Counted from the stretch's first letter, positions 11,758 through 24,400 are shown. The stretch: 64,000 nucleotides of DNA from Bradysia coprophila (GCF_014529535.1 NW_023503608.1:6932501-6996500), one strand, 5' to 3'. Made by a program: numbers and translations. The notes: generated by a model from the sequence alone, not told the origin.

Positions 11758-14004
11758 TTCGCTTACTACACTTTTAATCGGTTTCAATGTACAACAATTG
11801 TTTGAATTCACTTTAAATTGTGAAAGAATTTCGGATTTCAGTTTTGGCTGTATGAAGTTGGCTTCTACTATAGTGTCATGGTGCAGACAAAGTGATTGTC
11901 AAATTCATTCGAATGAACGGTTTTTAATGAACAAAAGGTAATATTTAGCTAGTTAGTTAACTTCTCAAATTTGAATTCTTAAGTTTTTTTTTAAATCTCT
12001 CTCTACTTGGAAGGATTAAATGCCTTCCAAGCATATACCATCATCATGGAATATTAATTAGAGTAGTACGATTTTCAACAGATAAAAGTCTATTGTCACA
12101 AGTCGTAAATCTCTGTAAGCACGAAACTATAATATAACAAATTATGAAATATTGGCAAAACATTCTTTGAAGGAAAAAAGACCAGTAGCACCAATTACCA
12201 CAGCCAAACTTCGCTTGTTAATTAAGTTAAAATTTCCGAATTCAATACTTTAACATTTATATTTATTAAGAAAAGGACTAAATTCTAAGTTAATTTTATG
12301 GTCTACGATAAGCAATTTAAAGTAGGACTGAAGTTTTGCTGTTTTCGTAAGTTTTGTTTTGCTATACTCACAAAATCTGCAGAACATAAATCTCCTGCTA
12401 AAATTTGTATATGAAAATGGAGATACAAAATGGAAAGCTAATTTTGGGTACTTTTTAAATTGTTCACTGAAATCTTTAAGTTAAAAAAATCTTTAAAATT
12501 TTGCACAAAATGAAACGAAGAGTGTATAAAAGAAGCCGAAGCTTAAAATTGGAATAAAATCGAAAATTTAATTTGGTTTTTTTCATTTACTCAACTCAAG
12601 TTTTATAGGCTTCATTCTCCGAAATAATTTAGGCAAAGGAAGCAGAAAAGTGGTAATTATAACTGATGATACTTATGCGATAGAAGGATAAAATCTGATT
12701 TCCTCCAGCCATAAAATTTTAATTTAATTCTTATAATAACTATAATTTTGGACGCCCTTTAACACAGCACAGCGTGAAGATCGTATTTTTTATCGTCTTT
12801 GTTAATTCAAATCTTATCTCGACGTTTTGTCTGCCGTCCCATCAACGATCTCAATCATTTTCTCTTGACATTTAAAATCACTTTTTTTTACTAATTTTTC
12901 ATTGAATTTATTTTTCTATTCAAATTCCACGGATGGTAAACATTTATACGAAAAAGTCTAGATTTTTATTTTCTTTTACGGCCATTCAATATCACATTTT
13001 TTACTAGAAAAAAAAATTGGTTTTGTGTACGACGACGCTTCTTGTTGTAATTATCAATGATAGCGAATGCGTTTTGTATTCGGAATAATTTGCATAAATT
13101 AAAATTTTCGTATTGAAGTCAAAATCGTTTGAAAAAAATCTCTTCCAATTTATGTATGAACGTAGCTGCACGTGGTCTGTGTAGTATTTGACCTACGAGC
13201 ATAGGTCACATTAACAGATGACTTCCTTAATAACTTTTAAGACATTTTCAAGTTTAGGAGATTTAAATATGGATACGAATAGCATTGTGAAATAGTTTCC
13301 TGTATTCGATAAACTTATTTAAGCCGTGTAACAGTTTTGGCAGACATAATTATGTTTATTCGTCATTATGTAGGTGTACATCTGTGCATTATAACATGCG
13401 TTGCTGATATTCAGATTTAGTTTGAAAATGAAATGATTTTCACTTAAACTGGCTGGGTGTTTTGTATTGCTATTTTATTGTATTGACCTTCATCTGCGTA
13501 AAATATTTTGTATTTTAAAATATAATTACCATATCTTATACTTCATTTGTTTTAGCAGTTTTACAATATAAAACAAGATTGATTGATTGAGTTACTCAAG
13601 TTTCTTCTACTCCCAGTGCCCTGTTGTTCTTTTTGTTAAATTAAAACTTAAGCTTTACAGGAAGGTATTCCAAATGTAGTATCTTGTGCACCTAGTTTTA
13701 AAATATTTTTCACCACTTGCCTAATCTTTCCTTGCGAGCGCAGTGATGTGTAACACAGCGTTTCAAATATCTGAAAAAACTGCGTGAGAAGAATCTCAGG
13801 GAAAAATCAACAGATTTTCGTGACTCATTTGATGATATTCGTCACTGCAACTGGACTTGAAGAATAATTTTCGGTTGTAAACCACATACTTTGAACGGGC
13901 ACAAAAGTACACAGGGAACGTCTAAGCGTAGCAAGATGGTACTCGTTTGAAAGCTACTGAAATTACCTTCGGATTGACACTAAACATGACCTGCTTAAAA
14001 ATCT
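11758..14004. other. Intergenic, AT-rich, no gene seen
   Basis: About 2.2 kb without a convincing reading frame on either strand. It probably includes the Polycomb 3' UTR at its left end. A phrase of the CCTTGCGAGCGCAGTGATGTG type at about 13730 resembles sequence near 9917 and 63670, suggesting old transposon ends. Confidence 0.4.
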
Positions 14005-14930
14005 AACTATTTATTTATTTATCGTATGTGTAAGTTACAAAGTCGTACAATGAAAATATCACAGATTAGGAATCACGTTCGTCAAATTTTTATCGCAAAT
14101 CACTAAATACGTATTACAATTGCAGGTCCAGGCGTTGCAGCCAGTCACGCACTCCAGGTGTCACTTCATGTAATTCTCTAATATTGTCTGAAAATGCCCT
14201 CAGAGTACATTCAGTGGCGATGTGTAACATTGTTTGTCTTTGGGCCCCACAGTCACAACCCGGATCGTTCGCTAGGCCCCATCTATGCATGTGAAATGAG
14301 CACTTACCATGTCCCGTTCGAATTCGGTTTAACGTGACCCATTCTTTTCTTGGCAGCTCAAAACCTGGTACTCGCATTGTTGGGTCGGTGATGAGACTAT
14401 TTGGGTCGTTGTTGTTGCTTAGCCACTCCTCTTTCCATAGGTCCAATATCGAGTAGCCGTTTTGATCGAGATAGATAGCAGTTTTGAGCGACGGATTTCT
14501 CGACACCAATCTGTTCATGTGGACAACATCCATGTCTTGGTGGATAGGTAGATGAGGATTTTGTTGCATTTTCTGATACTCCTTTATTAGTGCTTGTTGT
14601 CTTCGAAAGCTTGGAGGGACAATGTTAGCAAGTACTGGGAGCCATTCAGTTGGAGTCGATTTCACAGCACCGCTAATCGTACGAAGCGTATCGTTCAATT
14701 GAACGTCCACTTTACTTGTATGTGCACTATTGAGCCAAACCGGTGCGCAATACTCCGCGGCAGAGAAGACAAGTGCGAGAGCTGAAGTACGTAGTGTTTC
14801 GGCGTCAGCACCCCAAGTAGTAAAATCTAACTGAAAAATCTGGACGTTTCTCGTATTTTCGAAATATTTTTTGACTTTGGGCCAGTGCCGGCGCCGTGAC
14901 GTGAGACGTATCACACTTCTTTGTACTCTA
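14005..14930 (-). mobile_element. 5'-truncated non-LTR retrotransposon (LINE) with RT C-terminal region
   Basis: On the minus strand, 14914-14114 encodes an open frame whose body is typical of the C-terminal part of Jockey/R1-like reverse transcriptase ORFs: TTWGADAETLRTSALAL, AEYCAPVW, LNRIRTGHGKC and a Cys/His segment with WGLANDPGCDCGA and MLHIATEC. Homology appears to begin near TTWGAD (about 14812), so the first ~30 codons are probably flanking sequence. The catalytic RT core and endonuclease are missing. The 3' end carries a short A-rich repeat (ATAAATAAATAAATAG, minus strand, around 14009-14025), as expected for a LINE tail. The frame is uninterrupted, so the insertion is fairly young, but it cannot transpose by itself. 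Confidence 0.8.
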
Positions 14931-15787
14931 TATTATACTCCCATCTATTCCTTACACAACAAAAAAGAATCATGAAAATCGGTTGATTTTTCCGTGAAAT
15001 TCATCTCACGCCATTTTTTCACTCTGATGTCAACTCCGGCTTGTGCTGGAAACATCTCATTCGCTAAAAAATCCATTTAGCATGCGTTAGGAAATGTACT
15101 ATTTTGCTGTACTTTTGGGTTAAACGGGTTCGACGTTCAGTCAGGAGAGGTAAGCTAAGAATAGTCTACTTTGCATTGTATAAGGTGAACAATGTTATTA
15201 CCTATGTGAAATTAGATGTGCTTCAAGCACAGTGCTTAACAGTCTGAAGTGTGAAGTTAACACTGTAAGGCTATGCCGCTTAAATTATTAAATATTGGTT
15301 CATTGTCAAGAAACATGCCATGAAATGATTGCTTGCTTAAAGTAGATTTCTTTCACGGAACCGAGTTTTACGATCCTATTTACTAAAAACAAGAAGAATC
15401 CATTGACCGATCCTAGGCCAGCTGCTTGATATTTCGTTTGAAATTAATAACAAATTTTGCCGGTAGCAAATTGAAAAAACCTTAGCACTTTGATTTTCTT
15501 TTCACATCTATAATAACCGCCACGATGTCGTAAATCAAATATTAATTCAAAATATTGGCCTTTAAAAACTGATTTTATGCAATAGAGTCGGCTACAGTAC
15601 GCAAACAAAAAGTTCAATAATTTATTTTGAATCACATCTTCATCATGGTGTGATTTTATTGTCTTTTTCCAACGACCGCGTAAAAATACTGTCTTTTATG
15701 CTCATCAACGTTTTTCAACGAAAAAAAAAAACGTACGGCCTGGCTACACCGACCCGTACTAGCCGAAACGTCTGACAATAATTATTT
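14931..15787. other. Intergenic, with the second copy of a dispersed repeat
   Basis: About 15030-15115 (GCTGGAAACATCTCATTCGC, GCATGCGTTAGGAAA) is a diverged copy of 9603-9690. No coding sequence recognised. Confidence 0.45.
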
Positions 15788-15898
15788 ACATATCTGTTGT
15801 GGACGCTATATTCTAGGCAATTTCGCGGGTTGTAGCCCGAACGTAGTGAGGGCGACAATCGAAAGTACCTAAAATAAACCGTCCACAACAGATGCGTA
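15788..15898. repeat. Short palindromic repeat with ATCTGTTGTGGACG ends
   Basis: Left end ATCTGTTGTGGACG, right end CGTCCACAACAGAT; inside, TATTCTAGGCAATTTC is loosely paired with GAAAGTACCTAAAATA, and GGGTTGTAGCCC with the following GGGCGACAATC. A compact MITE-like hairpin of about 110 bases. Target-site duplication not resolved. Confidence 0.6.
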
Positions 15899-16086
15899 TC
15901 TCATGTACTGCCTCGACATGTCATATTAAGTACGTGAAGATTTTCAGCTCGCAATACTCTCTCAATTAAGACTGGCATGTCATCAAAACTGTTACCGACA
16001 GTGTGTGAGATTGCAAATTCGAGTCGCATGCGAGTTTGGAAATAGATTGTATGCTCAAATCAACAATAACATATCGGAAAAAATAA

Positions 16087-16177
16087 ATTTTACAATAAAT
16101 AAAAATCATCTACTCTATTAGCTCTTAGTGTTCCCAAAATGCATGCTGCGTTCCCTCTTTGAATGGCAATTGAAATT
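16087..16177 (-). mobile_element. 3' terminal fragment of a non-LTR retrotransposon ORF (copy 2)
   Basis: The minus strand encodes ISIAIQRGNAACILGT, then NRVDDFYLL and a stop, the same ending as the fragment at 8652-8845. Only about 30 codons remain before the match stops. Confidence 0.5.
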
Positions 16178-16834
16178 TTGATGATATTTTGTAGTTTCAT
16201 CCCAAACGACAAATTTAGTATTTCGAAAATAGTAACTTATATCACCTAGTGATGACTGCCTTTTTAAGCAGTAGATGTGTAGATTTTCCCTTAATTTTTC
16301 GTCACTTAGTTGAGAAACACTAAATGAAAGTCCTTTATCACATCTGTTTCAAGCATAGTGGCTTGTTTTCAAAATCTCATTTTGGGGCAGGTTAAGATGC
16401 CTTACATTTGCGATAGTTAACCGCCTTAACCTGGTCTTAACATAAATCGAATGAATCAATTTTAAAAAGTTTCAACAATTTATAAATTCTATATGGGATC
16501 AGACTGTTCTTTAGAAACGTACTTACACTTTTTCATTGCTCATACTCAGGTAATCACTTGCAAATACTCACGATATAAATTTGAATTTAACTTAAATAAC
16601 ACAGAGGAACGAGCAAACATTTACGCCAACGTACTACGTACGAGGCTATAAATTCGGATAGATAATACATACCGATCTTTGATATGATGAATGGCTGTGA
16701 TATAACATCATAATAATCTCTGTCGATACCACCAAATGTATAGCTCTATACGATATGTAAATCGATTTTTTCGGTTATTTTGAAGATGAGTTGATCGTCT
16801 TTTTTTGTGGCAATTTATTCTTCATTTTTTTCGG
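16178..16834. other. Intergenic; upstream flank of the cuticle protein gene
   Basis: AT-rich sequence with no coding frame recognised. It should contain the distal promoter of the cuticle gene. Confidence 0.4.
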
Positions 16835-16871
16835 TATAAATAGATTGCGGAGGTACTCTCACACCATCAGT
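16835..16871 (+). promoter_or_regulatory. Core promoter (TATA box and initiator) of the cuticle protein gene
   Basis: TATAAA at 16835-16840 is followed ~30 bases on by TCAGTT (16867-16872), matching the arthropod initiator TCAGT. The ATG is about 58 bases further on. Spacing is canonical for a strongly regulated structural gene. Confidence 0.7.
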
Positions 16872-16926
16872 TGTGATTAATCTATTCGACTCTAATCAAG
16901 TCTGTTTCAATCAAACACTTTTAAAA

Positions 16927-18262
16927 ATGTTCAAATTGGTAAATGTTTTATTTTGTTGAAGATTTTGTTTTTTGATCGGTGTTTATCGATTCACCACCGT
17001 TTTCATTTCTCGGCAGTACCAAAAACGACGAGTACTTTTTCGTGATTAAAGCTGTGAGAATATGTGCCATCGTTCTATGAAATGAACACTAGTTACATGT
17101 TGTTCTGTGGAGTACATTTTAACGACAATTAAAAGGAATTCAACTGCAAATTTATCAGTTTTGAACCTATAACCACAGACGCACATTTTCTTGGCAAAAG
17201 TGTCTTAAGTACTGTGATAACATCATACATCCACGATCAAATTATTTGTTATTTTTTTACATTATTTGAAAGTTTCAGTTAGCAAGCCAAAAGGGAAGCC
17301 ACTGAAACTCCGTCATAATTTTTTGTGATTTTCGTTTCGTAACGGAGTTAATTTAAGGTTCCAAAACCTAGCAAAAATCAACATTTTGATTTTAAAAGTA
17401 TAAATCAAATTCTGCAACGTCCTTCGTGTTTGTAAAGGAATCATCATGAATTTTACGAAGCGTTTAAGGAATGAGGGCCTCTGTAACTGAAGAAGTTAAG
17501 GAAATAGTCAACATTTTCTTCAAACATTCCATTTCCTTCAAGTGCACGAAGGACTGCCAATTTCTTGCTCATTTCGGACATTATTCACTAATAAGTTCGA
17601 GCATTGGAAAAGGTCCAATTTTTGCACATTTCGGACACTAAGAAGCTCGAGCATAAAAAAAGCGCATTTCGAAACAAAAAAAAATGGACATGTGAATTGC
17701 AGGGTTTTTACAAAGTTTGAATTTGGTGCCAGCTCTTATTTTACTTGATTCATTAAATTTACTTGATATTACCGATTATTTGACATTCTCATAAATTAAT
17801 ATTTCTTACAGTTCGTTGTGCTTTCAATCTGTGTTGCGGCCATTTATGCCCAAGACCAGGATGCCGAAACCCTAAATTTCAAAAGCGTAAGTTATATCAT
17901 CAATACCAGTGCTACAACGCGCCTGTCTTATTGAAAAGAAAACCAAACGGTTAATTTTCAAACCTAATGTTTAGAACAACGATCCAGACGGTACATATGA
18001 ATTCGCTTACGAAACCAGCAACGGTATTTCGGGACAGGCATCCGGAATCGGTGGAGTGTCCGAAAATGGTCAAGTGAAATACACTGCCGCCGATGGAACC
18101 CCAATCGAATTCACCTACACCGCTGACGAAGGTGGCTTCAAGCCAGTCGGTGCTCACATTCCACAAGCTCCACCACACATTGCCCGTTTGATCGAATGGT
18201 TGGAATCTCATCCATCCGAAGATGACGGTTCGTACAAAGCCGACGCAGCCCCAGCCCAATAG
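16927..18262 (+). CDS. RR-1 type cuticular protein with chitin-binding domain (3 exons, 124 aa)
   Basis: Exons 16927-16938 (only MFKL), 17812-17886 and 17975-18262; 375 nt in all, phases consistent. The signal peptide spans the first intron (MFKL then FVVLSICVAAIYA). The mature protein holds a Rebers-Riddiford chitin-binding domain (about residues 32-90): DGTYEFAYETSNGIS, then VKYTAADGTPIEFTYTADEGGFKP and VGAHIP. The TADEGGF-P and GAH(I/L)P signatures put it in the RR-1 class, typical of soft, flexible cuticle. The short, acidic, alanine/proline-rich tail and a coding first exon of four residues are usual for this family. AATAAA at about 18366 is a suitable poly(A) signal. The protein is secreted to the chitin matrix by epidermis; which stage cannot be told. 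Confidence 0.95.
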
Positions 18263-18399
18263 AAATGCAATAGAAAACATCAAATATAATTTATTTTTTT
18301 AAATTTTATAATGTTAATTTTGTGTATGAAATGGGAAGCTGAGGACTGAACGAAGGGGAAAAATCAATAAATTATTTTGAAAGAAAAAAAAATTATACC

Positions 18400-19639
18400 A
18401 AAAAACACACAGATTTGTTTTAGTCGTGACTATCATTTTGTTTCCCAATTACATAATTATTTAAATTTTAACTTGTAACCTTGACCATTGGATTTAAACT
18501 TTTTCAAAGAAAAACCAAACCAAAAACTTCCAACTTTACTGTAAACAAAACTGATCTTTTTGTCGACTTTTATTTTTATTTGTTCAATGCGTTTCGCAAT
18601 TTATGCAAATCAGTGGTCATTAATTCATGTACGATTATGAATAAATTACGATCGACTAACGAAAAAATGTTTTTTTTTCTCGTAAATTTGTTTATTCTTC
18701 GGTAGCAACTTTGTATCGACACAACGTTTTTCTCAATGAAATGTTTGTTTTTTTGTTTCTCTCATCCTCTTATTTTCTGATATAATTAACAGTAATCTCA
18801 ACATTTTTTACCCAAAAATTTTTTCCACCTTAAATGACCTTTTCAATGATGTACATCATCTGATATTCCTCAACCTGCCTCGACTCGACTAAGTATACTT
18901 AATGTCTTTTTTTCGTTTTTTGTTATGTAATTTCATTTTCAATAGTCAATTGGTGTCGTAGAAGTGCTAAAATCGATGGCAATGACTTTTCGTTTTTTTT
19001 TCACACGATATTTCGGCCACTATATTGGTTCTTTTGGACTTTACAAATTATGATGAAGCTTATGCAAGATTCATCGCATTCAGTGAAAAATATAGAGTTG
19101 CAAATTGGAATTTTTGTCGATTGTCTAACCTTTCAACAGCTGCGGTCATATAAATCGACATTACAATTAAAGAAACTGTTTTTTTTTTAAATTTAGGCAC
19201 GATAGACTATAGATAAATATGTAATTGTCACACGAAGAGGCAGTTTGATTATACGCATCGAGTGCCTAATGAGCAGGGTATAGCGATTTTACGTCAGAAC
19301 AACTTTTTATGAAAATCAATAAAACAGGCGACGTCAATAAAATTTTGACGTGAATTTGCTTCAGCTGTTTTTCAGCTGGTGTATACAAACAAAATTCCTT
19401 ATACGGCTTTAAAAGGTTTTACTGCTACCTATTTCACCCGTAAAAAGAAGTATTGTCTATATGAGTAAACCATGGAATCGCAATCGATATAAAACAAGCG
19501 AAGGAAATTCATCTCTAAATTTGAATGGCAGTCCCTAGTATTAGTAAAGAGATTGTCTTTTCAGGTTGATATATTAAAAGCTCAATTGAGCGTTAGATTA
19601 TTTAAAAATTGTCGAGTAAAATTTTCATGAAATTCTCAA
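18400..19639. other. Intergenic, AT-rich, nothing recognised
   Basis: No coding frame with family resemblance on either strand; many homopolymer T runs. Confidence 0.4.
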
Positions 19640-19890
19640 AATGTAACACATATGCACGGGTGTACCACTTTACCATAAAAATTGTCGTAAAATACCATCG
19701 ATCTTAGGCAATTGCCGAAGACAATTAAAAGTTACTGTAACAGTAAATCGTTGTTGCTGAAAACTAATAACATTCAGAAAATTAAAAATCGAGTCGATGT
19801 TTTTGAACGATATTCAACAAAAATCAAAAATGTTCTAAGCAGCGACAATAAAAATTGTTCTAAGTTACACCCCCGTGCACATATGTCACT
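19640..19890. repeat. MITE-like element with imperfect terminal inverted repeats
   Basis: GTAACACATATGCACGGGTGTA (about 19643) faces TTACACCCCCGTGCACATATGT (about 19864), and CATAAAAATTGTCG (about 19674) faces CGACAATAAAAATTG (about 19843). Element length is about 250 bases. Target-site duplication not resolved. Confidence 0.6.
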
Positions 19891-20179
19891 AAGAATACGA
19901 AAAAAAAAAATTCCAAAAGCTCATTGATCAATTGACCAAACAAGAATAGTACCGGCTAACGCCTAGTGAGTCTTTTTTCTTTTTCTTTTTGAACCTCACC
20001 ATCGTTTTTGAATCTAACCATCATTCCCAACCACCTATCCCTAATCGAAACTTTCCTAAAGACTAAATGTCACTACTTTCGAGCAATAAATTATGAAAAT
20101 AGGTCGGGTCTCGCATTAAGTATAGATTAAGAGCATTAAGTATGATTTCTGTTTATTGCCAGCTTGGTATTTATTCAAG

Positions 20180-21010
20180 TACCACTTCGGTATTCAACTA
20201 GCAAATTTTCGATTTATAAATAAGCAAGCGAGCCGATTAATATCATCAGTCGGTGTGCAGCTTTCAAACATTAAACATCTCTACAACCTCCGTATGAGTT
20301 TGGTAGTCAACTACCACTTTGGTAGTCAACTACCACTTTGGTAGTCAACTACCACTTTGGTAGTCAACTACCACTTTGGTAGTCAACTACCACTTTGGTA
20401 GTCAACTACCACTTTGGTAGTCAACTACCACTTTGGTAGTCAACTACCACTTTGGTAGTCAACTACCACTTTGGTAGTCAACTACCACTTTGGTAGTCAA
20501 CTACCACTTTGGTAGTCAACTACCACTTTGGTAGTCAACTACCAAATACTCGATTTACAAATAGACCAGCAGGCAGAATAATTTCATCAGTCGGTGTGCA
20601 TCTTTCGAGGAAGAAACATCTTTGCTACTAAATATTTTGGGGGTCCAACTACCAACAACTACCAAACTTTCAAATTGCGATGTCTGCTATGAGCGATCGG
20701 TTACCAGATAACAAATAATAATTGATTTGCCTGGTGTTGGTTTGCTCATAGTAGCATTGCAATTTACCAACGTGGTAGTCAACTACCAAATATTTGAGTT
20801 ATAAAAAGGCAAGCAGGCAGAATAATTTCGTCATTCGGTGCGTAGCTCTCAAACGGTAAACATCTTTGCTGCAAAATATTTTGGGGGTCCAACTACCAAC
20901 AACTACCAAACTTTCAAATTGCTATATCTGCTATGAGCGATTGGTTACCAGATAACAAATAATAATTGATTTGCCTGGTGTTGGTTTGTTCATAGTAGCA
21001 TTGCAATTTT
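20180..21010 (+). repeat. Three tandem ~244-bp units, the first split by a minisatellite
   Basis: Units start near 20180, 20530 and 20774; the last two are 244 bases apart. Shared landmarks are the GGTAGTCAACTACCAAATA start, a GCAGGCAGAATAATTTC segment, ATTTTGGGGGTCCAACTACC, and ATAATTGATTTGCCTGGTGT. Units two and three are nearly identical in their right halves; unit one is represented by its left part only (…AGCAAATTTTCGATTTATAAATAAG…CATCAGTCGGTGTGCAGC…) and then runs into the 19-bp minisatellite. Confidence 0.8.
20302..20544 (+). repeat. 19-bp minisatellite, about 13 copies
   Basis: Unit GGTAGTCAACTACCACTTT repeats from 20302 at exact 19-base spacing to the last copy at 20530, with essentially no variation. 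Each unit contains a 6-bp stem (GGTAGT/ACTACC) around CA, so the array is a chain of small hairpins. The uniformity implies recent expansion. Confidence 0.95.
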
Positions 21011-21042
21011 AACTTTTATCAATCACATTTTATTTGTGACAC

Positions 21043-21124
21043 AGACGGACGGACGGACGGACGGACGGACAGACGGACGGACGGACGGACGGACGGACGG
21101 ACGGACGGACGGACGGACGGACAG
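21043..21124 (+). repeat. GACG tetranucleotide microsatellite
   Basis: About 20 copies of GACG/GGAC with occasional GACA variants, just after the 244-bp units. Confidence 0.95.
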
Positions 21125-21139
21125 ATGAAGTGCCCACAA

Positions 21140-21171
21140 TAGGTCTTTTTTTCCTATGGAAAAAAGACCTA
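21140..21171. repeat. Perfect short hairpin after the microsatellite
   Basis: TAGGTCTTTTTT and AAAAAAGACCTA flank a short TCCTATGG centre. Together with the tandem repeats and microsatellite on its left it may be the 3' end of a Helentron-like non-autonomous element. Confidence 0.7.
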
Positions 21172-21469
21172 AAAATTACAAAAATCTTTTTGACGGCACA
21201 TTAACCTGTCACGGCAAGCATATTAACAGTTTTACTATCTGATCTATTACTTCATTAGAACGGAGATTTTCAGAAAACTTTTACTTCATTTGTTTTGAAC
21301 ATGATTTTTGCTAAATAAGACCTCAATGTACTTTAGTCTGAGCTTGTCGTTTATTATTGCTGTCGCTGTTGATAACAGATGGTAGGAAAAAACGTTGTTC
21401 AATTGTAAAGCAACTGTTTAATAATAACGTTTGGCATTCAATTCTTTTTAAGTGTAAAATCTACATAAT

Positions 21470-24400
21470 TTAGAAAGCGGTACGACTGTTACCCAATCCA
21501 CGAGCTGGAAGACTTGCAGTTTTAGCCGTAGGATTATCACGTGCCTGTAAGCAAATAACAAAAAAAGGTGTTGGATGACTTCAGATAAATTTCAAATTTC
21601 AGTACCTGTGAATGAGCAACAACGATGCTTAAGCACTGAACCCATTCTTCTGCATTTTTCCCATCTTTAGGCTTCAAAATCAACGTTTGATCGCCAGTGA
21701 ATATTTCAAAGGCTTTAGGAATGTTTCGGGCACCACGAGAACTACTCAAAACAGAAAGATCAGCGATTAGAAAACACTTAATAACAATAACCAACAGCAT
21801 AGACGTACACTTTAACTGAACGTATCTGATTGACGTCGATACTTTCGCCGCCGCTCTAAGAAACATTGTGAACAAATTAGGATCTGAGTTAGACGGAACG
21901 TAATAGAAAAGAAAATTACCGATCCCTTGCACGACAGATGAGCACCAGATAGAGTAAAATATCTCGTTCGCCATCGACGAAACAGACGCCATTTCCCTTT
22001 TTTCTCTTTCAGTTGGCCTTCAATCATTGGCTGTCCCGTACCATGTAAAAATCCAACTGCTTTTTCGGGATGATTGCACAAAAAGCATCCCCATTGATAT
22101 TCGAGTTCGTTGGCATTCGGCAACAAGCGATCGGTTCTGATTTAAAGAGAAGGAAACAAAAATGAAAAACGGCTCACGATATCAAATCAACATGGGGAAG
22201 AAGCCACTTACTTGCTAACTTCAAACACATCCAGGAATCCCGAGTGCCGTAACTCGTTTACAAGAGCTTCCTGTTCTTTAACCGATGGAAAATTACTTGT
22301 GACCAATTCGGTGAAACTTTTGTTTTCCGTTTTTATCATATTCCACATATTTTTCAGGTTACTAATACCTGGCTCCCGTGAACTCAATGCACAACTGTCT
22401 TTGACCTATTTTTAAAAAATATAAAAAAGACTCAATTCGGTTTCGTTTGATTTTGAAATGGCACTGATCGAACTCACGTAGTTCCTAATTTGAAAATCCA
22501 AAAACATTAAATGAATCCAAGTCTTTGGATTCCTTGTTCGCATTGTAAAACAAGTTTTTGAGTATAAACAGTGCGGACCACGAATCTGACAAGCAAAATG
22601 TAGTTTTACCACCTTTTTTGTTCGTCTCTCTAGAAAAAGGAAATTTCAAATTATTTCTAACTTCTAATTAATTCGAAAATTAGAGAAATTTTCTCGAAGT
22701 AATTTCTAAAAGAAATTGTCGACCAATCTTAAGCCCATCGTTTGAAACCAAATGTAGGTCATATTATTGTACTCGATACGAAACAAATCTGTTGTAAGGA
22801 CTTTTGGATAAGCTTTAGAATGGAGGGTAGTGGAAACATAACGAAAATTCAAACTGGTAACGAGAAGCTTGCCATTATTGTCGTAGATGTCGTTAACATC
22901 CAAGAATCATTATTCGATTTCGAAAAATCAATCGCTAGAAAAACTGTTGCCAACGTAGCACCCGCGATGTTCGAGTAATAAGTCGGTTGTGCGGAATTCA
23001 AACTGTTGAATGTTGAAACGTTGTTGGTTACGGCGATATCAAGGGAAAATCAATATCGACCAAAACAAATGCAACTGCGAAGCAAATAATTTTTAGTTCG
23101 CTGATTTTCAACACAAAAACCGCAAGGAGTGCCCAATTTTCGGTATGTCGAAAGGAAATTTATTTTTGGTCCTAAACTTAGGCTGTGAAATGTTGTACGT
23201 AATCGATCAACGGCTGAAGGCCCAACGAATAACGTTGGAAAAATCAGCTCAAGGTATAGCAACGATATCAGAACAGAAGTTGAAAATCTCGTGCCACAAA
23301 TCGATTCTGTTGTTTTCAGTTCTGCGTGACCTCACGTGTGTCCTTCTTGATCCGAAATTTTTGGCCCAATTTCTGCACCAACATCCTGACGAACATTTAC
23401 TTACACCGCATCAGATACGTATATTGTTGAGTGACATTGCCTGTTGTTCCTTGATGCGATTAGACATCAACTCGATGGACAAATTGTGGGATTTGATGGT
23501 GATGGTGTTCAAGTGGCAGTTGACCGTTTCATCAAATGATCCTCAGCGCTTGGTGGACATAACATTCAGACATATGGACGGAGTGGGACGACTGATACCG
23601 GAAACTCGTAAAACAATGTTGATTGACTGCGGCAAACGACTAATCATCGAGTATTGGGATGAAATAACCGACAAAAATGTCGTCGTGCAAAGCGTAGCGC
23701 AATTCTTGCAACCGTTTAACGTTAAAATATCGATTTTAATTCGGTTGGGCTTTCAACGCACCGACTCCACATTTGAAACGAATATCGGTGACCGAGAACA
23801 CTTCCAGTACTACGTGAACAATGTTGGTGAAAATATTTATGCGAAGCACGCCTATTCTGTCGTTCGCAGTATGGTTGATCGAACTCAAAAAGAAAAACCG
23901 GCTGAGAACAGCAGAGAAATCGATTCTTTAGTCGAACAATTGAATATAAACCGGAATAGCACTACGGTCGAATCGGATGATAGTCGGTGCGGTCACATAC
24001 TGGACGATGTTAGCTTCAATTTTATGAATGAAAATTGTGCGGAAAATTCTCATCAAAGTGCGACTGCAATCGATGAAAAGTCCGAGTTCGTTCGAGTGGA
24101 AAGAAGCGTAACGGCTAATTTGGAGAGTATCATGGAACAGTTTCGACTAGAAAGTAAAGAGCACCCGGACAAGGCTGCCCAGTCAATTGATGTTACCGAA
24201 GAGTTGTTGAAAATGTTGGATGAAAATTAGTGACTTCTGTCCTTGTTCGATATTGACGGAATTGTGTAAAATAAACCGTTGCAATGGTGTCAGCCTTATA
24301 CTACACGCTACTCATTTTGGTTCACATTTCTAAACAAAATAAAAATTCGTACCTTCGATGCCACATTTCAATGGTGGTGGAAGTCTTTGCGATAATTTGT

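Noticed and set aside
20302-20544. Tandem array considered as a CRISPR
   Set aside because: The 19-bp units are contiguous with no spacers, in a eukaryotic genome; it is a minisatellite.
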